Part shown: positions 1 to 11,104 of the stretch, in pieces
Position numbering within the stretch: position 1 is the first letter of the stretch
Layout of the letters: the number at the start of each line of letters is the position of its first letter
Translations under genes and position numbers: made by a program
Notes under the pieces: generated by a model
Told to the model about the DNA's origin: nothing
Database searches by the model: none
The model's input: only the letters and a program-made list of their open reading frames with translations
NCBI GenBank assembly: GCA_964058845.1
Contig: CAXKVR010000286.1
Coordinates: forward strand, 1 to 64,000
Direction: 5' to 3'
Origin: Carex sylvatica
Lineage: Eukaryota > Streptophyta > Magnoliopsida > Poales > Cyperaceae
DNA length: 64,000 nucleotides

Positions 1-1960
1 CGAGATGGTCACTGCCGCTTCCTACACTCCTGATGCTAATGCTGCACTTGTTGGGTCCCACAAAGGTTGCTGCCGTTATTTCACAATATCTGGTATCAAT
101 TTTTGCTCCTCTCAGTCCATTTTTTTTTCTCTTTCTAATTACAATTTGCAAGTATTATGCTTGTTTGGACATTCTAATTGAGATTCTGTATATATATTGA
201 ACCAATAATTAGGAAAACAACAACAACGAAGTAAGAAAATATTTCATGTATAACTTTTAAGGGTTGAAAAGAAAATATCTCATAATATACCCATTAAGAA
301 AGATTTAATGTTATATAGGAAGGGTATAAGGTAATTATGTAACTAATTAGTGTTAATATGGGGTTGTAGATGGCAAACTAAATCAAGAGGCTCAATTGAA
401 TATGAAAATTAAAAAGAGCAAGACCACTGCTAAAAAGATCACCGGATTCCAGGTACTGTGCACCTCCAATTATTTCCTATTAGATTTTACACTTTTGAAG
501 CTTTGATTCCCTAACTAATAAATCAAAACCAAATTTTTTTCTGGTAACAGACATAAAAAATGTACCTACATACAAAGGATTTCATCTATTATGATCATAT
601 CTGATCAAATTCACCATGGCTTGATAATAATTTCGCTTTGCTTACGTTTAACCAACTTAATTTTGCTCTGAACAATGATTTCACTCTTAATGAATGTAAG
701 GAATACCAACTTAATTTTACTCTGAACAATGATGCCAGATGAACTTGGTACTGAAATCGTATATATGCTTACAATCAGTTTTTCTGGCATTGAACAGTTT
801 GCTCCTGAAAATCCGTCAGAAGTGCTCATAACATCAGCAGATTCACAGATACGAGTATTTGATGGTGTTGCTATGATTCACAAATTCCGAGGTAAATGGG
901 TATTTTATAAATTCAAAATGAGTTCTAATAGATAAGTCAATAAATTGGGTTAATTTGTGAGTTTTTAAAATTTAGAAGGGTAAACATGATATTATCAACT
1001 TTAGAGGAGGGAAATAAGTCATTTTGAGGATTTTGAGGGGTACACATGAAATTTCGGCACTAGAGAATATAGAAAATCCTAGCACCGTATAACTCATCAG
1101 TATTCAGTGATGGAGCAATGTCACACCTGTAAGATGCCAAAATTGTATTTTGGTGATTATGTTGATCATTGAATACTTCTAACAATCTTTTACATACAAA
1201 TCATTTTGGATCTGTGCTAGGTTTCAGAAATACAAACAGCCAGATAGCAGCATCTTGCACACCTGACGGCCGATACGTTGTTGCGGCAAGCGAGGATTCT
1301 CATGTCTACATCTGGAAGCGTGAAACCGGGGCCCAAAATCGATCTGGCACGGGCTCTGCTTCTCCCCTCCCTTCTCCGCTCCCTTCTCCAGCTTCTTCTA
1401 GTGGTAAACCAAAGCGAAGAACCACAACACACTCCCATGAGCATTTCTATTGTAAGGATGTGTCGGTGGCCCTCCCTTGGCCGGGTCCCACACCAACACT
1501 ACCGACATCTGTCACTAATAATAATAGTAGTATTCGAGACACACCTTTATGTGACGATGTTTCATGCAGCATTAATGCACCCCCTTTGCCTCCATTGCCA
1601 CCACATAAGAAGGGAAGTATTGACACTGGTGCCGATATTAACTCAAAAAAAGACAGCGGTGCCGATATTAGGTCAGATTTGTCAGTGAGTATCCAGTCAG
1701 AGTCGTCTGGTTCTGTTATGTCATCTCCTCTGACATCAGTTTTGTCATCTCCTTTGAATTCAGTTTTTTTTTCGCCTATCTCGGATTTAGGTGGGTCATG
1801 GAGAAAATACACAAGTAATAAGTTTTGGGCAAACCAGGATAGTGTAAGGGAAGGTGCCTGGGGACTTGTGGTGGTGACGGCTAGCATGGCAGGAGATATT
1901 AGGGTTTATCAGAACTTTGGATTGCCGGTTCGTCTAAACCGCTCCATTCAAATAGTATAG
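1..1960 (+). CDS. WDR44-like WD40-repeat protein, 3' part (5' end outside window)
   Basis: Four exons read in one frame: 1-92, 370-452, 798-891 and 1221-1960 (TAG stop), all with GT-AG borders. The joined protein carries the pattern of the plant WDR44-like WD40 proteins: a beta-propeller segment with SHKGCCRYF, then KKITGFQFAPENPSEVL, a blade with TSADSQIRVFDG, the junction MIHKFRGFRNTNSQ, and a last blade ASEDSHVYIWKR. A Ser/Pro-rich low-complexity stretch of roughly 170 residues follows, before the conserved C-terminal blade with AGDIRVYQNFGLPVRL. These proteins are presumed scaffolds; in plants they are mostly uncharacterised, so no specific role is claimed. The junction HKFRG/FRNT spans intron 3 and confirms that splice. 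The start codon and N-terminal domain lie left of the window. Certain as a WD40 gene, fairly sure of the subfamily. Confidence 0.88.
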
Positions 1961-3253
1961 TTCCGTCTTGAGTCTTCACTGTCTGTTTCTTTTTTCTTCT
2001 CATTTCCATTTTGTGGATGTTGATTCTTTAATTTGTGTATGTTTTGCTGAGAAATGTTTCAACAGGAAAATATGTTTTGCTGAGAAGCAACATTTAGCAT
2101 CATTTTGCATGAAGTTTTACATTGATTTAAATGATATTAAACTATGCTAATATGTCTCTCCAATTGGACTGCAGCTAGTATTGATACAGATATAGATTTC
2201 CCAAATTAAAACAATGCTTAGTTTTATCTCCTTTGTCAATGCTATAATCTGACAAGTATTATTAAACTAAAACACACTTACTCTGTGGGGAATTTTATCG
2301 AACACCTTGCTTGCTCCAACTGGTAAATCACCAAGGTAGACCAAACGGCAAGATAAAAAGGATCAAACTTATAATCAATAAATTCATTTTGCAAATACAC
2401 ATTGTACATCTATATCTTGAATGTTCTTCACAAAAATGGCACATTACAATGTCATGAAAAATTAAACCAAAACCAGATAATTATTAAAGAAAAAGAAAAG
2501 AATCTAACCAAATTGAGAAAGTAACCCAAAATAAGACGTCTCAAACTTCCATCATTTGATCGCATACCAACTAAATCCTGGAGCAATTCTCTGTTTTTAT
2601 TTGCTTCCTTTTGTATTGGAAATTGGATTAAATATTTTCTTTCCTCGCATAAATAAACCCAAATTATTCAAATTAACCAAAGCCCAACTTGATGCAGCCC
2701 ATAAATAAAGAGAGATAAACTTGACATGCATTATAACATGATTGTGTCTAATGGCAAATTCATCAGAGGTATGACAGTAAATTCTATCTGTGGTGTACCG
2801 CATTGTAACACAACATTTAATTGTCTAAGTTCAGGGCCCAAAATGGATTATTTAGTGAAATCAGAAAATATTTGTAATGAATTGACACATCAATCCGGTT
2901 CTAATTGTTGGTCACATGTTATGCTAGCATAAATGAAGTATAATTATAATCAAACCACTTAACGCATGCATTATCTGGTACATACACGAGTGCATTAAAT
3001 GCTTTAAGCTGAGGCATGAAATATATCAACTCCTCTTAAAAAAAGCCATGCAAACTGTAAAGGCTAGTTTAATATATTCCCAAATCATGTGACCCCCTTC
3101 AATTGTTACTCTTTCTTCTCATGCTATATATATGCATGCCCTCTGCTTTTTGCATTTTAATTCAACGTGAGAAATTAATCAATATTTTGTTTCCTCATAA
3201 CCAAAATTTATAGTTTTTCTGTAAAGAAAACAAGAACAACAACAACTATAGAG
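1961..3253. other. Intergenic: WDR 3' UTR and EPF1 promoter, no further gene
   Basis: AT-rich sequence. Short open frames here (for example near 2726-2932) have no recognisable family and no splice partners. The right part is the EPF1 promoter and leader. Confidence 0.6.
3125..3133 (+). promoter_or_regulatory. Probable TATA box of EPF1
   Basis: TATATATAT lies about 120 bp before the EPF1 start codon and is followed by an A-rich leader. The position fits a plant core promoter; no other start signal was seen between it and the ATG. Confidence 0.5.
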
Positions 3254-4012
3254 ATGTATAGTTCTCTGTTTCTTCTTTTGGTAATCCTATCGGTCTTTCT
3301 CTCGGTGCTCGTTCAAGCTCACGGACGACAAATTAACAAGAGTAATATTTTTTTTATTTCTTATATAACCAACATTTTAGTCAAAATATTAGACCACATT
3401 GAATTTTCTCAGAGATATAATTGAATTTTCTTATCATTTTTTCTTCTATAACCAACATTTTAGTCACAATATTAGACCACGTGACATTTTTTTAGAGACA
3501 TAATTTTTTTAGCCACCTAACTATTTAATACCTTTGTTATTATAACAAAGAATTTTTTCCATCCGAATTTTGAACCCATAACTTCTAACATAGAGACCAT
3601 GTACCTTTACTACTTTGATATAGATCAAAGGCTAGTTCTCTTCTTAGAGATATAATTGAATTTTCTTATCATTTTTTTCTTTTCTTTCTTTCTTTGCAAT
3701 CCAGATGATGGATTAAAGAGTCCAGCATTGGAGACCAGAGCAATAGAAGCTGAGACATTAACATGGTATGCGAGGAGACCGAGGCATCCGTCGATTACAA
3801 AAAAGAAAACTAATAATAGAAATGCAAATCACGATCACGAGACGGTAGAGATAGTCGGTTCACGGCTTCCGAACTGTTCTCACGCATGCGGTTCATGCTC
3901 GCCGTGCCATCTAGTGATGATCAGCTTTATCTGTGCTTCTTTGGAGGAGGCAGAGACCTGCCCAATGGCTTACAAGTGCATGTGCCATTCCAAATCTTAT
4001 CCTGTGCCTTAA
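3254..4012 (+). CDS. EPF1: EPIDERMAL PATTERNING FACTOR 1, secreted cysteine-rich peptide
   Basis: Two exons, 3254-3341 and 3705-4012, joined in phase 1, give a 131-residue precursor. Residues 1 to about 24 form a hydrophobic signal peptide ending near VQA. The C-terminal domain of about 55 residues holds eight cysteines (C87, C91, C94, C97, C106, C115, C121, C123), the EPF fold count. The segments SRLPNCSHACGSC and EEAETCPMAYKCMC, and the SYPVP end, match EPF1 rather than EPF2 or stomagen, which lack the longer loop with EEAETC. EPF1 is known to be released by stomatal-lineage cells and to act through ERECTA-family receptors and TMM to enforce one-cell spacing of stomata. The middle region is basic and variable, as expected for a propeptide. 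The intron carries a SINE and local duplications. High confidence in family, good for the EPF1 subgroup. Confidence 0.92.
3344..3700. repeat. Local duplications in the EPF1 intron
   Basis: The segment ATAACCAACATTTTAGTC...ATTAGACCAC occurs near 3365 and again near 3451. GAGATATAATTGAATTTTCT occurs near 3412 and near 3648. The second pair overlaps the SINE target duplication, so part of it comes from the insertion and part from an older tandem duplication. Confidence 0.55.
3506..3643 (-). mobile_element. tRNA-derived SINE in the EPF1 intron
   Basis: On the minus strand this matches the SINE copies at 41171-41323 and 44733-44886 (AGATCAAAGG-type head, a decayed B box around GTTCAAAATTCGGATGG, and a tail of the GGTGGCT type). 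It is flanked by TTAGAGACATAATT (3492-3505) and TTAGAGATATAATT (3644-3657), a 14-bp target-site duplication with one mismatch. It is older than the other two copies, judging by the decayed B box. Confidence 0.72.
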
Positions 4013-4202
4013 TTAACAAAAATGAAAAAAAATGAAAAAAACATTTAATAAATTTACTGTTATTATTTTTGGGCTTGGCCTTTTATTCTTTGTTTTGTTC
4101 ATTGGGCCTTGAAAAGTCTTCTTCTATTGTGAACATTTTGCCTTGTCATTGAAGCAAAATTAAGCGCACGAGTTTGACATGGTTAATAATTCAAGATGAG
4201 AG

Positions 4203-4604
4203 TTCAAATGCCTTTATTTTTTTTTCCTTCATCATATTTTTACTTTTTAAAATTTTAATAACTCAAAATTTAAATCTTAAAATTTAAAATAAAACCATTG
4301 AATATGAACTTCATCATTTTATCTATGCACGTGTAAAAAATTATAACATTTCAACTTTGTTTTGGTTGTCATCTTGAGCTTGTAAAAATATATACTAATG
4401 TGGATAATTTCTAGACGTTGATTTTTTAACTTATGATTCACATAAAAACAAAATCAAAATTTGATATTTTTTATGAGCACATAGAGAAAATAACATAGAT
4501 CACATCTAACGGTTTTATTTGACGTTTAAGTTTTAAACTTTGAGTTATTTAAATTTTTAAAAATGAAGACATGATGGAGACAAAAAAAACGAAGGCATTT
4601 AAAT
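4203..4604. mobile_element. Palindromic MITE, family G copy 1
   Basis: About 400 bp with imperfect inverted ends (TTCAAATGCC left, GAAGGCATTTAAA right). It shares ordered blocks with copies at 6500-6892 and 42168-42530: ATCTATGCACGTGTAAAAAA, GTGGATAATTTCTAGACGTT, and TTTTATGAGCACATAGA followed by ATCACATCTAACGG. No coding capacity. Confidence 0.65.
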
Positions 4605-6499
4605 CCTCCTCATAATTCAAATACAAGTCTTAATATTTTGCAAATAAATTGGTACCATCGTTTACTCATTCAAAAAATGATAAAGGCCTTTTTTTAGTTA
4701 CAAAAAAGGATTAAGTTTTACAACGGTAAACATATATGAAAATTTTCTCCCGGTCTAAATGGATCAGGATTTTCTCTGGTCTCTAATAATGGTCAATGAT
4801 ATAAAGGACCACACGGATTTGGAAAAACCAAAATATAACCATCTCTAAATTTTGTATTGGATAGAATTTTACCAACATGAAATTAAATCTTAGAAAACTA
4901 TTAATTTGCAAAATTTCATGAATATGGATACGGATGAGAACAGGGACAAAACTCGAAAATTTGAATCTATAAAATGTAATATGTGAAAAAGACAAAAATA
5001 GTGTGGTCAGTGAAAATTAAACCCATGATTTCACACATACCAATTAGAACTCAAAACTACTAGACTACCAGCACAAATTTGCTAATTTATGAGGGGTGCT
5101 AGACTATATAAAAGTTCAAAAAAATTCAAAAATTTAATTAAATTTTAATATACATAATTAAGAATTTTAAAATCATAGAGTGACTTAGCACCTCCTGAAT
5201 TTTAAAAATAAACTGTTCGGATGCATGGATTTTATTTATTTATTTTTGGTTAGAATGCATTGAGATTTTTCAAACTAATTAGTCTTCTTAAGATTAATAT
5301 TTGAATAACTTGTATTCAACTAAAACAAAGAAATTTTTCCAAAGAAAAAACATTTAATTTGCTCGTGATGTTTTGAGTTGGACTATTGTGCTTCATAAAG
5401 TAAATAGTATGTTTTACTTTATGCCCATATCATTATTTTTGAAATCTAAAAAGTCGATACGAACTATTCAACATGATCGTCATATTGAAATGTTCTTGGA
5501 GAGCAAGTTTTTCATTTTTTTGGAAATTTCTTACAATTGTTTATAAATTTTTCAAATTCGTTGTTTTTCAAAAAAATTATAGACCATCGAAAAATTGTGA
5601 TTTTCAAATTTTCTTAAAAAATACTAGTTTTTTCTCAAAATGTAAAATTTGATCTTCCAACACAATTTAATATGGATATTAAGTTCAGTAGTTTATATTG
5701 AATACTTAAACTTTAAAATTACAAAATATAAGCGTGAAATAAAACATGTTCTTTACTTCACGAAGCATAATAACCCACCTCTCATGTTATATTTATATGT
5801 ATATTTTATACAAGACATGTTTGACAACATCTATTATAATCTTTGTGACTAAAACTAGTGATGCTTTATTTCCAAAAAAAAGATAGAACAAATTGAAAAA
5901 AACTAGTTAAAACTATAGATTAATTAAAATTTAAACATAAATTGTGCGAACTCTTGGAAAAAAAAATAGTCAAATTTAAAAAATTTTCTCCATCGTTATA
6001 AACTTTGGATGGAAATTAAATGAACTTGAAAATTATAAACCCAAAATTGAATTATTTAAAAAAAAAACTAAACTCATCATGGGAAGAATTCTGCATTGCT
6101 TAAATAATTAATCATATACAATAAATTCATAAAATTATGTTGATCCGATCTACCAGATGAGCCTAAATTATCATATGAAATTTAATTATGTTGGTGAAAC
6201 ATAAGACCCCGGACAAGCTGAAATTTCTCTGTCAAGAACTATACAGTGTTAATTATGACGTGTCGATCTCCCAAACATTCTTTTGACCGTTTGAAGGTTT
6301 TCTTTGTTGATATGTAAATTTCTCTTGTTGGACTATTCGCCATTTCTTGTAGAAAGAACCAATCAACTTACCAGAAGAACTTGTGGATTTTGTTGCATGT
6401 CAAAAGGTTTGTCGCACGCGCGGTTACTTGTTTTCTTTTTTCCGTTAATACGTACCATACAAATGGAATTCAGATATGTAACTGATTTGGTAGAATGAG

Positions 6500-6892
6500 A
6501 TTCAAACTAGTTATTTTCATGAGCTTCATTTTTTATACTTTTATTTTTAAAAACTTTACTAATTTAAAATTTAAAACTTAAAAGTTACAATAAAACCGTT
6601 GGATATGATATACATCATTTTATCTATGCACGTGTAAAAAATTATAGCATTTCAATTTTGTTTTGGTTGTCATCAAGAGCTTGTAAAAAACGTACTAATG
6701 TGGATAATTTCTAGACGTTGATTTTTCAACTTATTGGTTCACATAAAAATAAATTTAAAATGTGATAACTTTTTATGAGCACATAGAAAAAATAATATAT
6801 ATCACATCTAACGGTTTTATTTTGACTTTTAAGTTTTAAATTTTGAATTAGTAAAGTTTTAAAAATAGAGGCATAATGGAGGCATTTGAATG
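6500..6892. mobile_element. Palindromic MITE, family G copy 2
   Basis: Second copy of the family at 4203-4604, sharing the blocks ATCTATGCACGTGTAAAAAA, GTGGATAATTTCTAGACGTT and ATCACATCTAACGGTTTTAT. It ends GGAGGCATTTGAATGCTCCTC, itself a small palindrome. Confidence 0.65.
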
Positions 6893-7010
6893 CTCCTCTA
6901 TTTTAATTTGGTACTTACAAATTTGAACTCATAATTTTTCGTACCGAGAATATTGTATTTTGTGACTAGATCAAAGACCGTTCTATTTTAATTTTTTACT
7001 GTTTGAAGAT

Positions 7011-7798
7011 TTTAACTAAATTTTGACATGGAATATACCTAAAAAAAATTTAGAGTAAAATGAAAACGCAAGTAATTAATTGTCATTAATTTTACCTCAC
7101 AATTAAACATGACCATTATACGTATGTCACAGCTACAACCACAAGTTAAAACTTGAATTAATTAAACTAATACGTGCTCATACGTGTTGCTTCAATATTT
7201 TTATGAATATGTACAAATCTTAAAATGAATCGGAAAAAAAGAAATCTATCAAGCTCAAATTTGAATCTGATGAGAATCGGACACACGCAAAAGATTCCGG
7301 TTTGAAAGTTTTAACTAAATTTTTACAAGGAATATACCTAAATTATTTTTTTTGAGTAAAATGAAATACGCTAGTAATTTAATTAATTCTCATTAATTTT
7401 ACCCCACAATTAAACATGACCGTTATACGTATGTCACGGCTGCTATGACCACAAGTTAAAACTTGAATTAATTAAACTAATTCATGCCGTAAATAAAGCC
7501 ATCAAAATTCCAAAACCATTCTTGGATTATTATCCTTGGTTTTCTACGGCGACTAAAAAGTAAAACAAGTCTAGTCCAATTCATCCAGGTAACTCAATTC
7601 CTTCAGTAAATGTTTTGAAGCTGTTATGACGACAAGTTGAAACTTGAATTAATTAAACTAATACATGCCGTAAATAAGCCATCAAAATTCCAAAACCATT
7701 ATTGGATTATTATCCTTGGTTTTCTGCGGCGACTAAAAGTAAATTAAACAGGTCTAGTCCAATTCATCCAGGTAACTTAATTCCTTCAGTAAATGTTT
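7011..7798. repeat. Nested direct duplications
   Basis: A block beginning TTTGAAGATTTTAACTAAAT near 7011 recurs, diverged, near 7301 (offset about 289 bp). Inside the second block, a unit starting GCTGCTATGACCACAAGTT near 7439 is repeated from about 7620 to 7798 (period about 181 bp), sharing CCATCAAAATTCCAAAACCA and CTAGTCCAATTCATCCAGGT. Two rounds of duplication are the simplest reading. No gene is visible in the unit. Confidence 0.75.
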
Positions 7799-8062
7799 CA
7801 AAAATGACTTAAGCATAGAAAAAAGAGTAATTCATTGGACTACTAACCACTTTCTTATGTGGAGCCAAAAAATTTCCAAAAAATTTCCACATAGAATCAT
7901 ATATAGTGGTTCCGTTGATGGCTTTTAGGAGTTCCAATTTTGTGGTGCACAATCTCCTCTCAAAAAAGAATAACTTACTTACGTGTCAATTCTTTGGGTA
8001 AATGTTATAAAAGTGACTGTGATCGATGTGTGGAAAAATTAATTTAATTAATTAGTTATTTG

Positions 8063-8580
8063 TAGGGCTTGCAACTAGCCGGCTCGGTTCGAGTTAGACT
8101 AAGTTCATGACTCGCTTGTTATGAGCGAGCTAATATTCGGATCCGAGCTTAAAAATTAGTTTGTGGCTCGCTTCTTTTGACAACGAGCGAGCCGAGCCAG
8201 CTCGTTAAAACTCGTGGACTAAAAATCAAATATATTAGATAATGTATTATAAAATCAACAACTATAAATTAAGTTTGTAACTAACTTCATACATATTAAA
8301 AGACTAAATTTTCAAATTCATACAAACATAGTTCACAAAATAAATTCATGCATACTAAATTCACAAAAATTCATATCAATTTACAAATTCATACTTGGAC
8401 CGAGCTAGTTTGCCAACTTGCGAGTGAGCTAGGTCCCAGCTCAAACTTGTTAATTTTGAATCGAGCTAGTGATCAGTTGGCTCATTAACAGCTCGGTCCA
8501 CTAACGAACGAGTTATTAACGAGCGAGTTAGATGAGAGTCACGATCGAGCTACAAGCCACAAGCTTTATTGCTACCCCTA
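8063..8580. mobile_element. Non-autonomous hAT element
   Basis: 518 bp, starting TAGGGCTTGC and ending GCTACCCCTA, flanked by the perfect 8-bp duplication GTTATTTG (8055-8062 and 8581-8588). The subterminal regions are dense in GAGCGAG and GCTCG motifs, as in the elements at 37007, 39370 and 50935. No transposase frame. The 8-bp duplication and TAGGG-type ends place it in the hAT superfamily. Confidence 0.85.
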
Positions 8581-8689
8581 GTTATTTGTTGATTCCGCGT
8601 AAATATTTTTCAGATTTTTTTTCTCAAAAATATACTACAAGAATGAGACAATACTTAAATGTGTGAAAAAATTAATTCAATTAGCCATT

Positions 8690-8870
8690 TGTTGATTCTG
8701 CGTAAATATTTTCTAACTTGATATATATATTCTTGGAAGAAAAACTGGAAATGAGACAGTATCTGTGAGGATATTGTCGGTATACCGTCACAGATACTAT
8801 CATTGGTAATAGAAAAAACACTTTTATATTGATATATATTCGCGAATAATTACTTTTTACTCTCGCGAAT
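8690..8870. repeat. Small hairpin region
   Basis: GTATCTGTGAGG near 8758 and CCGTCACAGATAC near 8787 form a short stem around GTCGGTATA. The preceding block TTTGTTGATTCTGCGTAAAT repeats one near 8585. It looks like the remnant of a small inverted-repeat element with no assigned family. Confidence 0.4.
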
Positions 8871-9775
8871 ATCATATTAATGTGTTCATTTTTTTATTAT
8901 TATTATGATATTTTTTTATGATTTGCAGGTCTTTCATGAGCTCAGAATTGTTATACAAAATGTTTTTGGCATTTTAGAACCGTCACGGATGAGATAATTT
9001 GCGAAAGTTTTTTTCACGAAGTTTCTTAAATGCCTCCAAAATCTTATATACAATATAGAACGGAATATTCAATGAACTTTATAAAATTTTACACTATAAA
9101 TCACGGTGTAACTAAATTTTGACACGGAATAATACCTACAATTCTCATAATTATAAGAAAAAACAAAATAAATGATTTCTTAGTTCCTAGTCTTTCTTTC
9201 TCCCTATTTCATAAGAACACGCTTCCACAGTCCACGCACTTACTTTTGTTTTTCTTGGTGAATAATGGAGAAATCATGAGAGCAAAGAGATACGGAGGAA
9301 AAAGAAAAAGAAAAATCCTTTTATTTTATATTAGAAGGTTTCTTCCGAATTTCATCTCAGAACTAGCTAGGAATTTATGTTGAAGAAAAATTAAAATAGT
9401 CTTTATTTGTTATAGATTTTTTTTTAATTTAATCTAAAATTCAAAATTGACCATATATACATTAAAAAGCTCTGTCTTTATTTTTTTAACCATTTATTAT
9501 GATATTATTATCTTTTGTATTCATGTAATATTACACAGTTTTTGTTGATATTTTTGGCAAAAAAAGATAAATTTTAGTCATTCAATTGATTTTATGTACA
9601 GATCTTGATGTAAATTTAATGACAGAGGATATATATAATTGTTGGGGATTATCACTGTCAAAATTAAATTTTCAGCTATCTTTTTGTGGTGTATAATTAA
9701 TACAAGAAAGATGAAAATTAGTTTCAAAATAAATTGATGATTAATTTATCGCAGTAGTGAGTGTGTGTATATATA

Positions 9776-9986
9776 GTAAGGCTACAATGTATACATTGCA
9801 ATGCTTAGGCATCTTTGTGCATTAGACTATAAATCACCATATTCAAAGTCTAAATAACTGACCCAAACACATATTAATATGGAGAACAAGATGAATAGTT
9901 TGGATCGGTTATTTAGACTTTGAATTCCATGATTTATAGTCCAATGTACAAAAATGTCTATGCATTGCAATGTATGGTAGCCTTGC
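9776..9986. mobile_element. Palindromic MITE-A, copy 1 (short form)
   Basis: About 211 bp, starting GTAAGGCTAC and ending GTAGCCTTGC. The two arms, which share TGCATTGCAATGTAT, are inverted copies with a very short centre. A TA tract lies on the left, and a CT tract plus TA tract on the right. The full-length copies are at 14301 and 37649. Confidence 0.75.
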
Positions 9987-10028
9987 TCTTTCTCTCTCTC
10001 TCTTTATATATATATATATATATATATA

Positions 10029-10452
10029 GAGGTTGGCTACTATGCTTATATAAGCATATCCCCACATATGCTTATAACTCATTTTTGTGCTTCCAATGTC
10101 CAAATGGTCGATCGGAACCGTTCATATTTTTCTCCATATTAATATGTGCTTGGAAACTAAATTTTACATTTTTCTGAATTTTTTTACTATTTATTAAGCC
10201 ACTTTGAAAATCGCTGATCCACGGTGGCTGCACAAAACAGTAAAATCAGCAGCCACCGTTGGATTAATAATTTTCAAAGTGGCTTAATAAATAGTAAAAA
10301 AATTCAGAAAAATATAAAATTTAGTTTTCAAGCACATATTAATATGGAGAACAATATGAACGGTTCAGATCGACCATTTGGACATTGGAAGCACAAAAAT
10401 GAGTTATAAGCATATGTGGGAATATGCTTATATAAGCATAGTAGCCAACCTC
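10029..10452. mobile_element. Palindromic MITE-B, copy 1
   Basis: 424 bp and almost fully self-complementary, from GAGGTTGGCTACTATGC to GCATAGTAGCCAACCTC, with TA tracts on both sides. Inside each arm is the module (GATCG)GAACCGTTCAT, CCATATTAATATG, CTATTTATTAAGCCACTTTG shared with MITE-A. Open frames through the arms are by-products of the palindrome. Confidence 0.85.
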
Positions 10453-10478
10453 TATATATATATATAGACTATATACAA

Positions 10479-10715
10479 TATTCAAAGTGGCTTCTGATTT
10501 TACTGTTTTGTTAAGCCACCGTTGGATTAGTGATTTTCAAAGTGGCTTAATAAATAGTAAAAAAATTCAGAAAAATGTAAAATTTGGTCTCCAAGCACAT
10601 TTCAATATAGAGATCACATCTAACGGTATAGATCGACCATTTGGATATTGAAAATACAAAAATGAGTTATAAGCATATATGGGGATATGCTTATATAAGC
10701 ATAGTAGCCAACCTC
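10479..10715. mobile_element. Palindromic MITE-B, copy 2 (left-truncated)
   Basis: Holds the centre and right arm of MITE-B (AAGCCACCGTTGGAT centre to GCATAGTAGCCAACCTC) but lacks the left arm. It abuts copy 1 across a short TA-rich spacer, which suggests an abortive tandem arrangement or a deletion. Confidence 0.75.
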
Positions 10716-10748
10716 TATATATATATATATGTAAATGCTAATATGCAT

Positions 10749-11104
10749 GCTACACGTTCAACATCCTTTTTTGGTGACACCGGATTACACCTTATATTTT
10801 TAAAGTCCAAATAATTGATCCAAAGCGTTCAACATGATATATATATTAAACTGTGTTTCCAGATCTAATTTTATATTTTTCTGAATTTTTTTACTATTTA
10901 TTAAGATGGGTAAAAAAATTTCAATAATCTAAAAATAACGATTTTGTAAAATGCTTAATAAATAAAAAAAAATTCAAAATGTAAAATTTGATCTGCAAGC
11001 GAATTTTAATATATCCATCACGAACGGTTTGGATCAACTGTTTAGACTTTGAAAACTTTGAAAATATAGAGTGTAATTCGGTGTCACCAAAAAATGGTGT
11101 AAAT
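10749..11104. mobile_element. Palindromic MITE-D
   Basis: About 355 bp with inverted ends containing TTTTTTGGTGACACCG and CGGTGTCACCAAAAAA. The inner arms again contain the shared module (GTCCAAATAATTGATCCAAA, a CTATTTATTAAGATGGGTA-type centre), although the outer ends differ from families A and B. Confidence 0.75.

Larger units (their letters stand above)
4605..8054. other. Gene-free repeat-rich interval
   Basis: AT-rich DNA with no recognisable gene. It contains MITE G copy 2 (6500-6892), a decayed SINE-like fragment near 6915-6985 (minus) and the nested tandem duplications of 7011-7798. Other open frames are short and contain no known motif. Confidence 0.6.

Noticed and set aside
1217..1887. 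Overlapping frames within the last WD40 exon
   Set aside because: Shadows of the real reading frame; no splice partners or motifs.
9909..10409. Open frames across 9909-10409 on both strands
   Set aside because: They run through palindromic MITEs and TA tracts and mirror each other. No family motif.
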